Assembly: GCF_004348335.1 (NCBI RefSeq)
Contig: NZ_SMJW01000067.1
Span: 1 to 33,785, forward strand
DNA length: 33,785 bases
Reading direction: 5' to 3'
Source of the DNA: Actinomadura bangladeshensis
GTDB lineage: Bacteria > Actinomycetota > Actinomycetes > Streptosporangiales > Streptosporangiaceae
Shown: positions 24,641 through 32,397 of the stretch, piece by piece
How positions within the stretch are numbered: position 1 is the stretch's first letter
Layout of the letters: every line of letters starts with the position of its first letter
Notes under the pieces: generated by a model
Seen by the model: only the letters and a program-made list of their open reading frames with translations
Told to the model about the DNA's origin: nothing
Databases searched by the model: none
Translations under genes and position numbers: made by a program

Positions 24641-24703
24641 TTCTGGCAAGCTAAGACGCGGGACGCACCCCCGTCAATGCCCGCTCCCCGAGGAGGTGCC
24701 CAG

Positions 24704-25315
24704 GTGACGGACACGGTACCGGTGCCGGAGTCGTCCGCGCCCGTCCGGCAGAGCGCGGTCGAGCGGCGGATCCTGGACGCCGCGCTGCACCTGTTCGCCG
24801 AGCGCGGCTTCGACGGGACGTCCGTGCAGGGCATCGTCGAGGCGGCCGAGGTCACCAAGGGCGCCCTGTACCACTACTTCGACTCCAAGGACGACCTCCT
24901 CTACGAGATCTACCACTCGCTGATCGCCCGCCAGCTCGCCGACCTCGGCGCGGTGCTGGCGCGCGGGCTGCCGCCGCGCGAGGCCGTCCGCGCGGTGCTC
25001 ACCGGCCTCATCCTGAGCACCGCCGAGCACATCGACGAGGCGAAGGTGTTCGCCCGCGACAAGGACCGGCTGGACGACGCCCGGATGCGCTCGGTCCGCG
25101 CCGACCGCCGCCGCTACCACGTGATGTTCCGCGGCCTCGTCGAGCAGGGCCAGCGGGACGGCGTGTTCAGCACCGCCACGCCCGCCGAGACCGTGACGAT
25201 CGTGGCGCTCGGCATGGTCAACCAGCTGCCGTCCTGGTACCGCCCGGACGGCCCGAAGACCGCCGCGCGACTCGCCGACGAGGTGGCCGGCTTCGTCCTC
25301 GCCGCCCTCGACTAA
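24704..25315 (+). CDS. TetR-family transcriptional regulator
   Basis: 203 aa. The helix-turn-helix region covers residues 17-65, with RRILDAALHLFAERGFDGTS and EVTKGALYHYFDSKDDLL. The wording is close to KstR2/FadR-type actinobacterial regulators of lipid or steroid genes, but the nearby operator does not match the KstR2 consensus I know. The GTG at 24704 has AGGAGG with a 7-base spacer; an earlier in-frame ATG at 24677 lacks one. The likely target is the divergent phosphotriesterase-family gene and itself. Confidence 0.9.
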   Translation: MTDTVPVPESSAPVRQSAVERRILDAALHLFAERGFDGTSVQGIVEAAEVTKGALYHYFDSKDDLLYEIYHSLIARQLADLGAVLARGLPPREAVRAVLTGLILSTAEHIDEAKVFARDKDRLDDARMRSVRADRRRYHVMFRGLVEQGQRDGVFSTATPAETVTIVALGMVNQLPSWYRPDGPKTAARLADEVAGFVLAALD

Positions 25316-25318
25316 CGC

Positions 25319-25392
25319 GCCGCCGCCTCGTTGATCTGCGGCGTGTTGTTGCTTCCGGTGCGCTCATAACAACAACACGCCGCAGGTCAACG
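25319..25392. repeat. Long palindromic element, copy 2; probable bidirectional terminator
   Basis: This is an inverted copy of the element at 6742-6815, matching it in 72 of 74 bases. The arms again begin CGTTGATCTGCGG and end CCGCAGGTCAACG (25329-25392). It lies between convergent TetR and MFS genes, and the right arm contains the MFS stop codon (25387-25389). The two copies share sequence in the loop, which a plain terminator would not need. Confidence 0.85.
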
Positions 25393-26634
25393 CAGCGGGT
25401 GGAGCTTGGTGGAGACGGCGCCGGCTTCGCGGGGGCGGGTGGCGGTGGCGGTGACCGCCGCGGCGAGCAGGGCGAGCGCGGCGATCGAGACGGCCATCGG
25501 GAGGGCGGTGCCCGGGCCGGCGATGCCGGCGAGCGGCGCGGCGGCGCCGCCGAGCGTGAACTGCGCGACGCCGAGCAGGGCGGAGGCGCTCCCGGCGACG
25601 CGCGGCGGGCGTCCCGACAGGGCCAGCGCCGTGGCGTTCGGCAGGATCAGGCCCTGCCCCGCCGCGACCAGGAACAGCGCGGGCAGCACCCCGTACAGGC
25701 CGGCGTCCGCGGCGACCGCGACGAGCAGGCCGAGCCCGCCCGCGGCCACGATCGCGAGCCCCGCGGCCAGCAGCCGCCGCAGCGGCACCCGGCCGGCGAG
25801 CAGGCCGCCCACCTGCCCGGCGCCCACGATCCCGAGCGAGTTGGCGCCGAACGCGAGGCTGAACCCCTGCGGCGACAGGCCGTAGATGTCCTGGAGCACG
25901 AACGGCGACCCGGAGATGTAGGTGAACAGCGCGGCGAACGAGAGGCCGATCGTGAGCGCGTAGCCGACGAACGCCCGGTCGCTGAGGAGCGCCTGGAACG
26001 TGGCGGCCGTCGCGCGCAGCCCGCCCGTCTCGCGCCGTTCGGGCGGCAGCGTCTCCTTGAGCCCGGCCAGCGAGGCGAGGAACAGCGCCACGCCGATGCC
26101 GGCGAGGACGGCGAACACTCCCGGCCACGGCGTCAGCCGCAGCAGCTGCCCGCCCAGCACCGGAGCGAGGATCGGCGCGAGCCCGTTCACGAGCATCAGC
26201 ACCGAGAAGAACTTGGCCGCCGCGATCCCGTCGTACAGGTCCCGGACGATCGCCCGCGCGATGACGATCCCGGCGGCCCCGGCGGCGCCCTGCACCAGCC
26301 GCAGCGCGATGAGCGTCTCCACCGTCGGCGCGGCGGCGCACAGCAGCGACGCGGCGGCGTAGGCGGCGAGCCCGGCCAGCAGCGGCCGGCGCCGGCCGAG
26401 CCGGTCGCTCAGCGGCCCGGCCACGGCCTGCCCGATCGCGAGGCCCGCGACGCATCCGGTCAGCGTGAGCTGCGCCTGCACCGCGCCCGTCGACAGGTCG
26501 CCGGTGAGCGAGGGCAGCGCCGGCAGGTACATGTCGATCGACAGCGGCGCGACGGCCGTCAGCGCGCCGAGCAGGAGGATCAGTGCCGGCCGCCGGTTCC
26601 GCGGCCCGGCGCCCGGGGCGGCCGTCTTCGTCAT
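25387..26634 (-). CDS. Bcr/CflA-family MFS drug efflux transporter
   Basis: 415 aa with about 12 hydrophobic membrane segments. The first helix carries PLSIDMYLPALP, the hallmark of the Bcr/CflA (drug:H+ antiporter, 12 TM) group. The loop GPLSDRLGRRRPLL after helix 2 is the MFS signature, and LVQGAAGAAGIVIARAIVRD marks helices 4-5. The ATG at 26634 follows GGAG by 5 bases. The stop codon lies inside the palindromic terminator. Substrates in the family include bicyclomycin, chloramphenicol and sulfonamides; here it is unknown. The nitroreductase gene 69 bases upstream may share a transcript. Confidence 0.9.
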   Translation of the reverse strand: MTKTAAPGAGPRNRRPALILLLGALTAVAPLSIDMYLPALPSLTGDLSTGAVQAQLTLTGCVAGLAIGQAVAGPLSDRLGRRRPLLAGLAAYAAASLLCAAAPTVETLIALRLVQGAAGAAGIVIARAIVRDLYDGIAAAKFFSVLMLVNGLAPILAPVLGGQLLRLTPWPGVFAVLAGIGVALFLASLAGLKETLPPERRETGGLRATAATFQALLSDRAFVGYALTIGLSFAALFTYISGSPFVLQDIYGLSPQGFSLAFGANSLGIVGAGQVGGLLAGRVPLRRLLAAGLAIVAAGGLGLLVAVAADAGLYGVLPALFLVAAGQGLILPNATALALSGRPPRVAGSASALLGVAQFTLGGAAAPLAGIAGPGTALPMAVSIAALALLAAAVTATATRPREAGAVSTKLHPLR

Positions 26635-26703
26635 GCGGTCTCCAGGGACGACGGGCCGCCCGGCCGTGCGGGCACGGCCGGGCGGACTCGGGAGCGGATG
26701 GAC

Positions 26704-27330
26704 TCAAACAGTAGTGACCACCTGGTCGTAGCTGAGACGCGGGTTGCGGGGGAACCAGGCGTCCGGGCCGGGCTTGCCGGCGTTCACCACCGCGATCGGC
26801 CGGATCCCGCCCCCCGGGAAGAACTCCTTCTCAACGGCGCCGGCGTCGAATCCGGCCATCGGACCGGCCGCGAGGCCGGCGGCGCGGATGCCGAGGATCA
26901 GGTAGCCGAGCTGGATCGAGGCGTTGAAATGGGCCATCGCGGCCCGGCCGGGGGAGGCGTGCAGGGCGTCCCGGATGCCCTCCCGGTGCGGGAAGGTGAC
27001 CGGCAGGTGCTCGTGGAAGTCCTCGTCGGCGCCGACGATCAGCGTCAGCGGCGCGGTCGCGGTCTTGGCGCGGTTGCCCTCGCTCATCAGCGGGACGAGC
27101 CGCTCGCGCGCCCGCGGGGAGCGCACGTCGACGATCCGCAGCGGCTGCGCGTTCATCGCGGTCGGCGCCCACTTCACCAGGTCGTAGATCGCGCGGAGCT
27201 GCTCCTCGGTGACGGGCTCGGACGTGAACGTGTTCGCGGTCCGGGCCCCGCGGAACAGGACGTCCTGGGCGGCGTCGTCAAGGGTGAGCAGCGGCCGGTG
27301 CGCGCGGGTCGTCGTCTCGTGGGTCGTCAT
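26704..27330 (-). CDS. Nitroreductase family FMN protein (RutE/malonic semialdehyde reductase-like)
   Basis: 208 aa, the size of the RutE/HadB subgroup. FMN-binding features are FRGARTANTF (26-35), the KWAPTAMNAQPLRI segment (53-66) and the C-terminal GGGIRPIAVVNAGKPG. In E. coli RutE reduces malonic semialdehyde to 3-hydroxypropionate in pyrimidine breakdown; other members reduce nitro groups or quinones. No other rut genes are here, so a general detoxifying or semialdehyde role is equally possible. The ATG at 27330 has AGAGG 7 bases upstream. Confidence 0.87.
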   Translation of the reverse strand: MTTHETTTRAHRPLLTLDDAAQDVLFRGARTANTFTSEPVTEEQLRAIYDLVKWAPTAMNAQPLRIVDVRSPRARERLVPLMSEGNRAKTATAPLTLIVGADEDFHEHLPVTFPHREGIRDALHASPGRAAMAHFNASIQLGYLILGIRAAGLAAGPMAGFDAGAVEKEFFPGGGIRPIAVVNAGKPGPDAWFPRNPRLSYDQVVTTV

Positions 27331-27391
27331 CTCGTGCCTCTCGCGAGGAATCAGGTGGTCCGAGAGGTTGAAGCCGGCGACGTTGCGTTAT

Positions 27392-27407
27392 CTTCCATGT
27401 CAGGAAG
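27392..27407 (-). promoter_or_regulatory. Inverted repeat upstream of the nitroreductase gene
   Basis: CTTCC-ATGTCA-GGAAG is a perfect 5-bp inverted repeat in the only AT-rich part of the 138-base gap 27331-27468. It is a candidate operator about 62 bases before the start codon. Small winged-helix regulators of the HxlR/MarR type often control such reductases, but none is adjacent. Confidence 0.35.
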
Positions 27408-27413
27408 TGTCAT

Positions 27414-27469
27414 CGGTCACACGGCGTCGGTCACACGGCGTCGGTCACCCGGCGTCGGTCACCCGGCCC
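27414..27469. repeat. 14-bp tandem repeat, four copies
   Basis: Units begin at 27414, 27428, 27442 and 27456. The first two are CGGTCACACGGCGT, the third CGGTCACCCGGCGT, the fourth CGGTCACCCGGCCC. The array ends exactly at the stop codon of the last GTPase-operon gene and lies upstream of the nitroreductase promoter. It is not coding. Copy number probably varies between strains, and it could be a tandem protein-binding site. Confidence 0.85.
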
Positions 27470-29190
27470 TAGAACGGGAGGCGTTCGGCCGCGGCGATGA
27501 CGGCGCCGGTGACGGTCGCGATGGTCAGCGCCGACACCCCGGCCAGCACGGCCCAGCGTCCGACCTGGTAGCCGACGGGCACGCGGCCGGAGCCCCGCCC
27601 CCGCACCGGCCAGGGGGCGCGCAGCGGCGCGGTGCCCGGCGGCTCCTGCGGCGCGTCGGTGAGCGGGGCGTCGCCGTTGGACGTCCCGGCGGGGCCGAGC
27701 CCGGTCACCCAGCCGAGCAGCTCGGCGACGTCCGCCGGCTCGGTGCCGAGGCCGGAGGCGAAGTACCGGACCTGCGCGGCGACCTGGTCGAGGGTGCGGA
27801 CGGTGTTGCCGAGGCCGACCCGCCCGAGCCAGTCGCGCAGGTCGGCGTCCTCGCCGAGGCAGCGGCCGACCTCCGTGCGGACCAGCAGGTCGGTCTTGGT
27901 GACGACGACGGCGACCCGCTTCTGCCGTCCCTGGTCGGGACGGGACCGCAGGTCGTTCAGCACCCGCTGGAGGGTGTCGGCCGGGTCCTCCTCCGAGGAC
28001 ACCGCGGCGTGGTCGATGAAGTCGCGCTCGTCGCCGGTGAGGGTGCGGCGCAGGTGGGGGAGGGCGAACGGGTCCACGATGAACAGCAGCGCCTCGCTGT
28101 GGTCCAGGTAGCGCAGCGACTCGACCTCCGTCGCGCCCGTGTAGTGCTCGCCTGCGGGGTCGAACAGGTAGAGGATGCGCCGCGCGCGCCCCGGGAGCTC
28201 GACGTCCACCATGGTCGCCAGGGGCAGCTCAGGTCCGGTCTTGGCGAGCCGCCCGCCGCGCTGGAACTCGCGGATCGCGCCCGCGTACGCCTGCGCGTGC
28301 CGCTGCTCGACGAACGCGAGCCGTCCGTGGACGGCGCGGGCCCGCGCGTGCAGCGCCCGGATGCCGAGGACCATGAACGTGGTCTTGCCGGCCGCCGGGC
28401 CGCCGACGAAGGGCAGCGGCTCCACGCGGACGCGCCCGATCCGGTCCGGCAGCCGGCCGCCGCAGTGCGGGCAGTACGCGGCCAGCCGGAACCGCCCGAG
28501 CGGGACGGTCGTCGGCAGCCGCGCCCCGCAGCGGCACACGTTCCGGAACGCGCCGCCCGCGCCGGGCGCGAGGCGCCGGTGCCGCGCCCCGCAGCCCGGG
28601 CACTCGTACTCGGGCAGGCCGATCCGCTCGTAGCAGAACGGGTGCGGGCAGGTCTGGAGGATCCGCCCGTACACCATGAAGCCGCGCTCCACCGCGGCGA
28701 GGACCAGCACGCACGCCAGCCACCCCGCGAGCCCGATCGCCGCGACGACCCCGTACAGGACGGTCAGCGCCAGCACGAACACCGACGCGGGGGCGGCGGC
28801 GGCGACGATGCCCGCGCACAGCGCCAGCCAGACCGGGAAGACGAAGAACCCCCACGGGCCGCCGAGGAGCGTCCGGGTGAGCCGCACGACGATGCCCCGG
28901 GCCGTCCGGTACACCTGCGGGACGACGGTGCGGCTGATCGTCCACCAGTCGCGCCACACCTGGCCGAGCAGGTAGTGCCGGTAGGCGACGTCCGGCGCGG
29001 CGACCGGCGACGGGCCCGCCAGGCTGGACGGCGCGAGCGTCCGGCACGCGTGCAGGTAGTAGACGCCGAGCGCGGCGGCCCCGGCGACCACGAGCGTGGC
29101 GGCGAACAGCACCGGGAACACGTACATGAACCCGAGCCACATGGCGCCCAGCCAGACGGCGATCAGCAGCAGCACGACGATCGGATGCAC
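27469..29190 (-). CDS. Membrane-embedded zinc-ribbon GTPase (double-GTPase type)
   Basis: 573 aa. Two membrane helices (about residues 4-46) and two to three more (113-168) precede zinc-ribbon cysteines (CPHPFC 181-186, CPGC 197-200, CRC 219-221, CPHC 240-243). A P-loop GTPase domain follows: Walker A GGPAAGKTT (263-271), G3-like DPAGE (344-348), and TKTD (431-434) in the NKxD position. A final membrane helix lies near the C-terminus (WAVLAGVSALTIATVTGAV). The NKxD-type motif marks it as GTP-specific, TRAFAC-like. The GTG at 29190 begins 4 bases after the GAP1 stop codon and reuses the GGGGGG run as ribosome site. The match to the DO-GTPase partners of GAP1 is by domain pattern and context. 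A membrane effector or anchoring role is inferred. Confidence 0.8.
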   Translation of the reverse strand: MHPIVVLLLIAVWLGAMWLGFMYVFPVLFAATLVVAGAAALGVYYLHACRTLAPSSLAGPSPVAAPDVAYRHYLLGQVWRDWWTISRTVVPQVYRTARGIVVRLTRTLLGGPWGFFVFPVWLALCAGIVAAAAPASVFVLALTVLYGVVAAIGLAGWLACVLVLAAVERGFMVYGRILQTCPHPFCYERIGLPEYECPGCGARHRRLAPGAGGAFRNVCRCGARLPTTVPLGRFRLAAYCPHCGGRLPDRIGRVRVEPLPFVGGPAAGKTTFMVLGIRALHARARAVHGRLAFVEQRHAQAYAGAIREFQRGGRLAKTGPELPLATMVDVELPGRARRILYLFDPAGEHYTGATEVESLRYLDHSEALLFIVDPFALPHLRRTLTGDERDFIDHAAVSSEEDPADTLQRVLNDLRSRPDQGRQKRVAVVVTKTDLLVRTEVGRCLGEDADLRDWLGRVGLGNTVRTLDQVAAQVRYFASGLGTEPADVAELLGWVTGLGPAGTSNGDAPLTDAPQEPPGTAPLRAPWPVRGRGSGRVPVGYQVGRWAVLAGVSALTIATVTGAVIAAAERLPF

Positions 29191-29194
29191 GCGC

Positions 29195-31159
29195 TCACCC
29201 CCCGCCCTCGGCGAGCAGGTCGCGGAGCGCGGCCCGCAGTTCGGGGCTGCGCGCCAGGTGCGCGTCGAGCTGCCGGCCGGCGAGCCACCGCCCGGCCGCC
29301 GCCCGCGCCCACGCCTCCAGGGACGGCTCGGCGACGCCGCGCGTGCGCAGCCGCAGCACGACCTCGACCAGGTCGTTGCGCTCCCGGACCTCGCGGCCGA
29401 GCACCGGGCCGCGTCCGGTCGGCCCGGCGGTCCATGCCTGCGCGACCCGGGCGCGGACCGGCGGCGGGAGGGCCGCCAGCAGCTCCGCCCGGAACTCCGG
29501 CGGCCGCCGGGACAGCCTGCGCGCCGCGCCGGCGAACGCCTCGCCGGCGAGCTGCCGGGACGTGCGGCCGGCGTCCGCGATCTCCGCCAGCGCCCGCGCC
29601 GCCCGCGGCGGGTCGGCGGTGACGGCGGTCCCGTACGCCTGGACGACGCGGGCGTCCCGCCCGGCCGGCCCGTCCGGCATGATCTCCCGGACCCGCCCGG
29701 CCAGCAGCAGCGTCGCCGGGTCCGCCAGGCCCGCGCCGCCGGGGAACGCGAGCCGGGTGAAGGTGCGGGACGGCAGGCCGGCCAGCGCGGGATGCGCGCC
29801 GTGCGCGTCCAGGAGGTCGGCGCACTCACCGGCGGACGGCGGCGTGTCCCACACCTCGCGGAGGGCCGCGTCGAGATCGGCGGCGCCGTCCAGCCGCAGC
29901 AGTTCGCCCGTGACCGCGATGCGGCGCCCCCGGTGCCGCCGGGCCACCGACGTCAGCACGGTGACCGCGACGCCGGGCACGGCCCTGAGCCGCTCGGCGT
30001 GCCGGTACAGCAGGTCGCAGCCGTCCGGTGTGAGCAGGGACGCCCGTCCCGCGGCGAGCCCGGCGATCAGCCCGTCCAGCACCGCGTCCCGCAGCTCCTC
30101 GGGGGCGTGCTCGTGCACGGCGAGCGCGAGGTCGAGGCCCATGGACGGGACGCCGGGCACGAGGTCGCGCCACACCCATCCGGGGATGCCGGACCCGTGC
30201 CGCGCCAGCAGCTCCGCCGCCGCGCCCTCCTCCCCGGCCGTCACGGTCGCGTCGCCCCGGCACAGCGCGAGCAGCGCGGCGGCGCCCTCCTGCCCGGGGT
30301 CGTCCAGCGGCGCCAGCTCGCCGAGGGCGTCGAGGCCGCCGAAGTCGGCGGCGCGCCAGCAGCCGGCGACGGTCCGCGCGAAGCGGCTCGCCCGGCCGTC
30401 GGCGCCGCCCTCGCGCAGGTCGAACGCCGACGCGTGCGGGGCGTGGTGCCGCACGGCGGACCAGACCGCGGGCGTCGTGCCGACGAGGCGCTGCGCGGCG
30501 CCGTCCGGGTCGGCGGTGTAGGTGACGAACGACAGCCGCGCCGCCGCCGCGACCGGCAGCGAGTACGACACGACCGCGATCCAGCGCGCGATCAGCTCGA
30601 CGTCGTCGGCGACCAGCACGACCCGCCCGTGGCCGCGCTCCAGCACGCCGGCGACCGCGTCCACCAGCAGGGCGAGCAGCGCGTACGGGTCGTCCGGGCC
30701 GGACGCGGCGAGCCAGGCGGCGAGCGCCTCGGGATCGAGCGCGGCGCCGGGCGCCAGCTCGTCCAGCGGGTCGAGCACGGCGCCGGAGGCGGGCAGCGGC
30801 GCCCAGTGCGGGGCCCGCCACAGCTCGGCGGGCCGCAGCCCCTCCAGCTCGTCCGGCTCCGCCACCACCGCGTGCGCGAAGAAGTTGCCGAACCGGCCCG
30901 AGTAGTCGCGGCCGAGGTAGCGGCAGCGCAGCAGCAGCGGGCGCCCGTCGACCCGGTCGTACAGCAGCGACACCGGGAACAGGCCGAGCTCGGAGTCGTC
31001 GGGGGACGGCGGCGCGTCCGGCGGCGGCCGGTACGCCAGGTACGGGGTCACGCCCGCCCGGACGCCGTCCGGCAGCCCCGGGGTCTCCGCGACGAACTGG
31101 AACCCGGCCCGGCCGGTCGGCCCGCGCCGCGCGGACGTGTAGTGCAGCTGCCAGGCCAC
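29195..31159 (-). CDS. GTPase-associated protein 1 (GAP1)-like protein
   Basis: 654 aa, predicted soluble. The N-terminus (WQLHYTSARRGPTGRAGFQF) and the block YLGRDYSGRFGNFFAHAVV (82-100) are the marks of the GAP1-N2 domain. The middle (about 150-250, with VLVADDVELIARWIAVVSYSLP) fits GAP1-M, and the long helical rest fits GAP1-C. No catalytic motif is evident. Such proteins always occur beside TRAFAC-type GTPases and are thought to be their adaptors or effectors in predicted conflict systems. The GTG at 31159 shares a base with the TAG of the upstream GTPase gene, and the downstream GTPase starts 4 bases after this stop, so stoichiometric production is likely. The family assignment is from memory of motif patterns, not from a search. 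Confidence 0.78.
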   Translation of the reverse strand: MAWQLHYTSARRGPTGRAGFQFVAETPGLPDGVRAGVTPYLAYRPPPDAPPSPDDSELGLFPVSLLYDRVDGRPLLLRCRYLGRDYSGRFGNFFAHAVVAEPDELEGLRPAELWRAPHWAPLPASGAVLDPLDELAPGAALDPEALAAWLAASGPDDPYALLALLVDAVAGVLERGHGRVVLVADDVELIARWIAVVSYSLPVAAAARLSFVTYTADPDGAAQRLVGTTPAVWSAVRHHAPHASAFDLREGGADGRASRFARTVAGCWRAADFGGLDALGELAPLDDPGQEGAAALLALCRGDATVTAGEEGAAAELLARHGSGIPGWVWRDLVPGVPSMGLDLALAVHEHAPEELRDAVLDGLIAGLAAGRASLLTPDGCDLLYRHAERLRAVPGVAVTVLTSVARRHRGRRIAVTGELLRLDGAADLDAALREVWDTPPSAGECADLLDAHGAHPALAGLPSRTFTRLAFPGGAGLADPATLLLAGRVREIMPDGPAGRDARVVQAYGTAVTADPPRAARALAEIADAGRTSRQLAGEAFAGAARRLSRRPPEFRAELLAALPPPVRARVAQAWTAGPTGRGPVLGREVRERNDLVEVVLRLRTRGVAEPSLEAWARAAAGRWLAGRQLDAHLARSPELRAALRDLLAEGGG

Positions 31160-32397
31160 TAGCCGCCCCCGGGGCGGACGCCGTCGAGCATCCCGAACCG
31201 GTACAGCAGCCACAGCAGCGGGTCCTCCGCCCGGTACGGCCGGACGCCGCCCGCGCCGACGCGCCCCCGCTCGGGGACGCCGCCGAGCGCCGACAGCCCG
31301 AACAGCGCGTGGTCGGCGTACTGCTGGCCGAGGTAGGTGTCGAGCTGCCCCGCCTGCCAGTCGTGCAGCAGCGCGCGGACCTGCTCGTCCACCGCGTCCC
31401 TGTCGTCGAGGTCCAGCACGCCCCGCCCGGACCGCGACCGGTGCAGCGCCGACTGCCGCAGCAGCCCCGGCCGCAGCACGTCGATCTTGGTGAGCGCGAC
31501 CGCGACCGGCACGGGCAGCGGCTCGCCCGGACGGGTCCCGTGCCGCTGCCGCAGCGCCTCGGTCACCCGGGCGATGATGTCGAGCGGCTCGCTGCCGGGG
31601 TCCTCGCCGGTACCGCGCGGCCCGGGGACGGTGTCCCGCACGCCCGTCCGCGCGCCGGGCAGCTCCAGCGGGTCGACCAGGAAGATGATCGCGTCGGCGG
31701 CCTCCAGGTACCGCAGGTGCAGGTCGGTGGCCTCGCGGCTGCGCAGGTCCTCGCCCGCCGTGTCGAACAGCACCAGCGCCAGCGACTCGTTGCGCGCACG
31801 CGCGAAACGGCCCCGCCGCGTCCGCGTCAGCAGGTACACCAGCGGCTCGCGCGGGCCGGTGGCGGCGCTGGCCGTCGTCGGCAGCAGCCGCCGCTCCTCC
31901 AGCAGGGGGCGGGCGAAGTCGCGCTTGTAGCGCTCGATCGTCCGGTCGTCGCACGCCACGAGCGAGGCGTCCAGCTCCGTCCCGACCCGGTTCATCAGCT
32001 CGTGCAGCAGCACCGCGATGTAGGTGCTCTTGCCCGCGTTCTTGGCCCCGACGAGCGCCACGATGCGCCCCGGCGAGTCGCAGTACGCCGACGGCAGCGG
32101 ATTGTGGCACTCCGGGCAGGCCCGGTTCCCCGTCGGCAGCCCGCACCCGGGGCAGTCGGCCCGCCCCTTCCGCCCGGACGCGGCGAACACCGGCGGCAGC
32201 GACGCGCCCGCCGTCGAGCCCGTGTACCCGGCCAGCCGCTCGTCGAGGACCGGCGCGCAGCCCTGCCGCCGCCCCGCCTGCCCCCGGCACCGGAACAGCA
32301 CCCGCTGCGGCGCCACCGACGCGAAGCAGTAGGGGCAGGTGATGCCCTGCCTGGACGGCATCCCGGGAATCGCCATCCGGGCCAGCGGCCGCGTCAT
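31159..32397 (-). CDS. Soluble zinc-ribbon GTPase (double-GTPase type)
   Basis: 412 aa, no membrane helix. Zinc-ribbon cysteines occupy the N-terminus: C21/C24 (TCPYCF), C37, C47, then C82/C85 (DCPGCG) and C94/C97 (ACPECH), likely two or more zinc sites. The GTPase domain has Walker A GAKNAGKST (117-125), G3 DTAG (212-215) in LVLFDTAGEDLRS, and TKID (303-306) as the guanine-specific motif. DAIIFLVDPLELPGA parallels ALLFIVDPFALPHL in the membrane GTPase of the same operon, so the two are distant paralogues. The ATG at 32397 overlaps the upstream TGA as ATGA. It probably switches or recruits the GAP1 protein encoded next. Confidence 0.85.
   Translation of the reverse strand: MTRPLARMAIPGMPSRQGITCPYCFASVAPQRVLFRCRGQAGRRQGCAPVLDERLAGYTGSTAGASLPPVFAASGRKGRADCPGCGLPTGNRACPECHNPLPSAYCDSPGRIVALVGAKNAGKSTYIAVLLHELMNRVGTELDASLVACDDRTIERYKRDFARPLLEERRLLPTTASAATGPREPLVYLLTRTRRGRFARARNESLALVLFDTAGEDLRSREATDLHLRYLEAADAIIFLVDPLELPGARTGVRDTVPGPRGTGEDPGSEPLDIIARVTEALRQRHGTRPGEPLPVPVAVALTKIDVLRPGLLRQSALHRSRSGRGVLDLDDRDAVDEQVRALLHDWQAGQLDTYLGQQYADHALFGLSALGGVPERGRVGAGGVRPYRAEDPLLWLLYRFGMLDGVRPGGG

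Noticed and set aside
24704..25315. TetR protein called KstR2
   Set aside because: The helix-turn-helix wording is similar, but the adjacent palindrome ACCGAC-CA-GTCGGT differs from the KstR2 operator I know, and no steroid-ring genes are adjacent.
26704..27330. Nitroreductase considered as part of a rut pyrimidine-degradation operon
   Set aside because: No rutA, B, C, D or F homologue lies nearby; the RutE resemblance is at subfamily level only.
25399..29622. A very long plus-strand open frame of about 1400 codons
   Set aside because: It runs antisense to the MFS, nitroreductase and GTPase genes. Its translation is Arg/Gly/Pro/Asp/Ala low complexity with no fold motif. Long antisense frames are expected in DNA this GC-rich.
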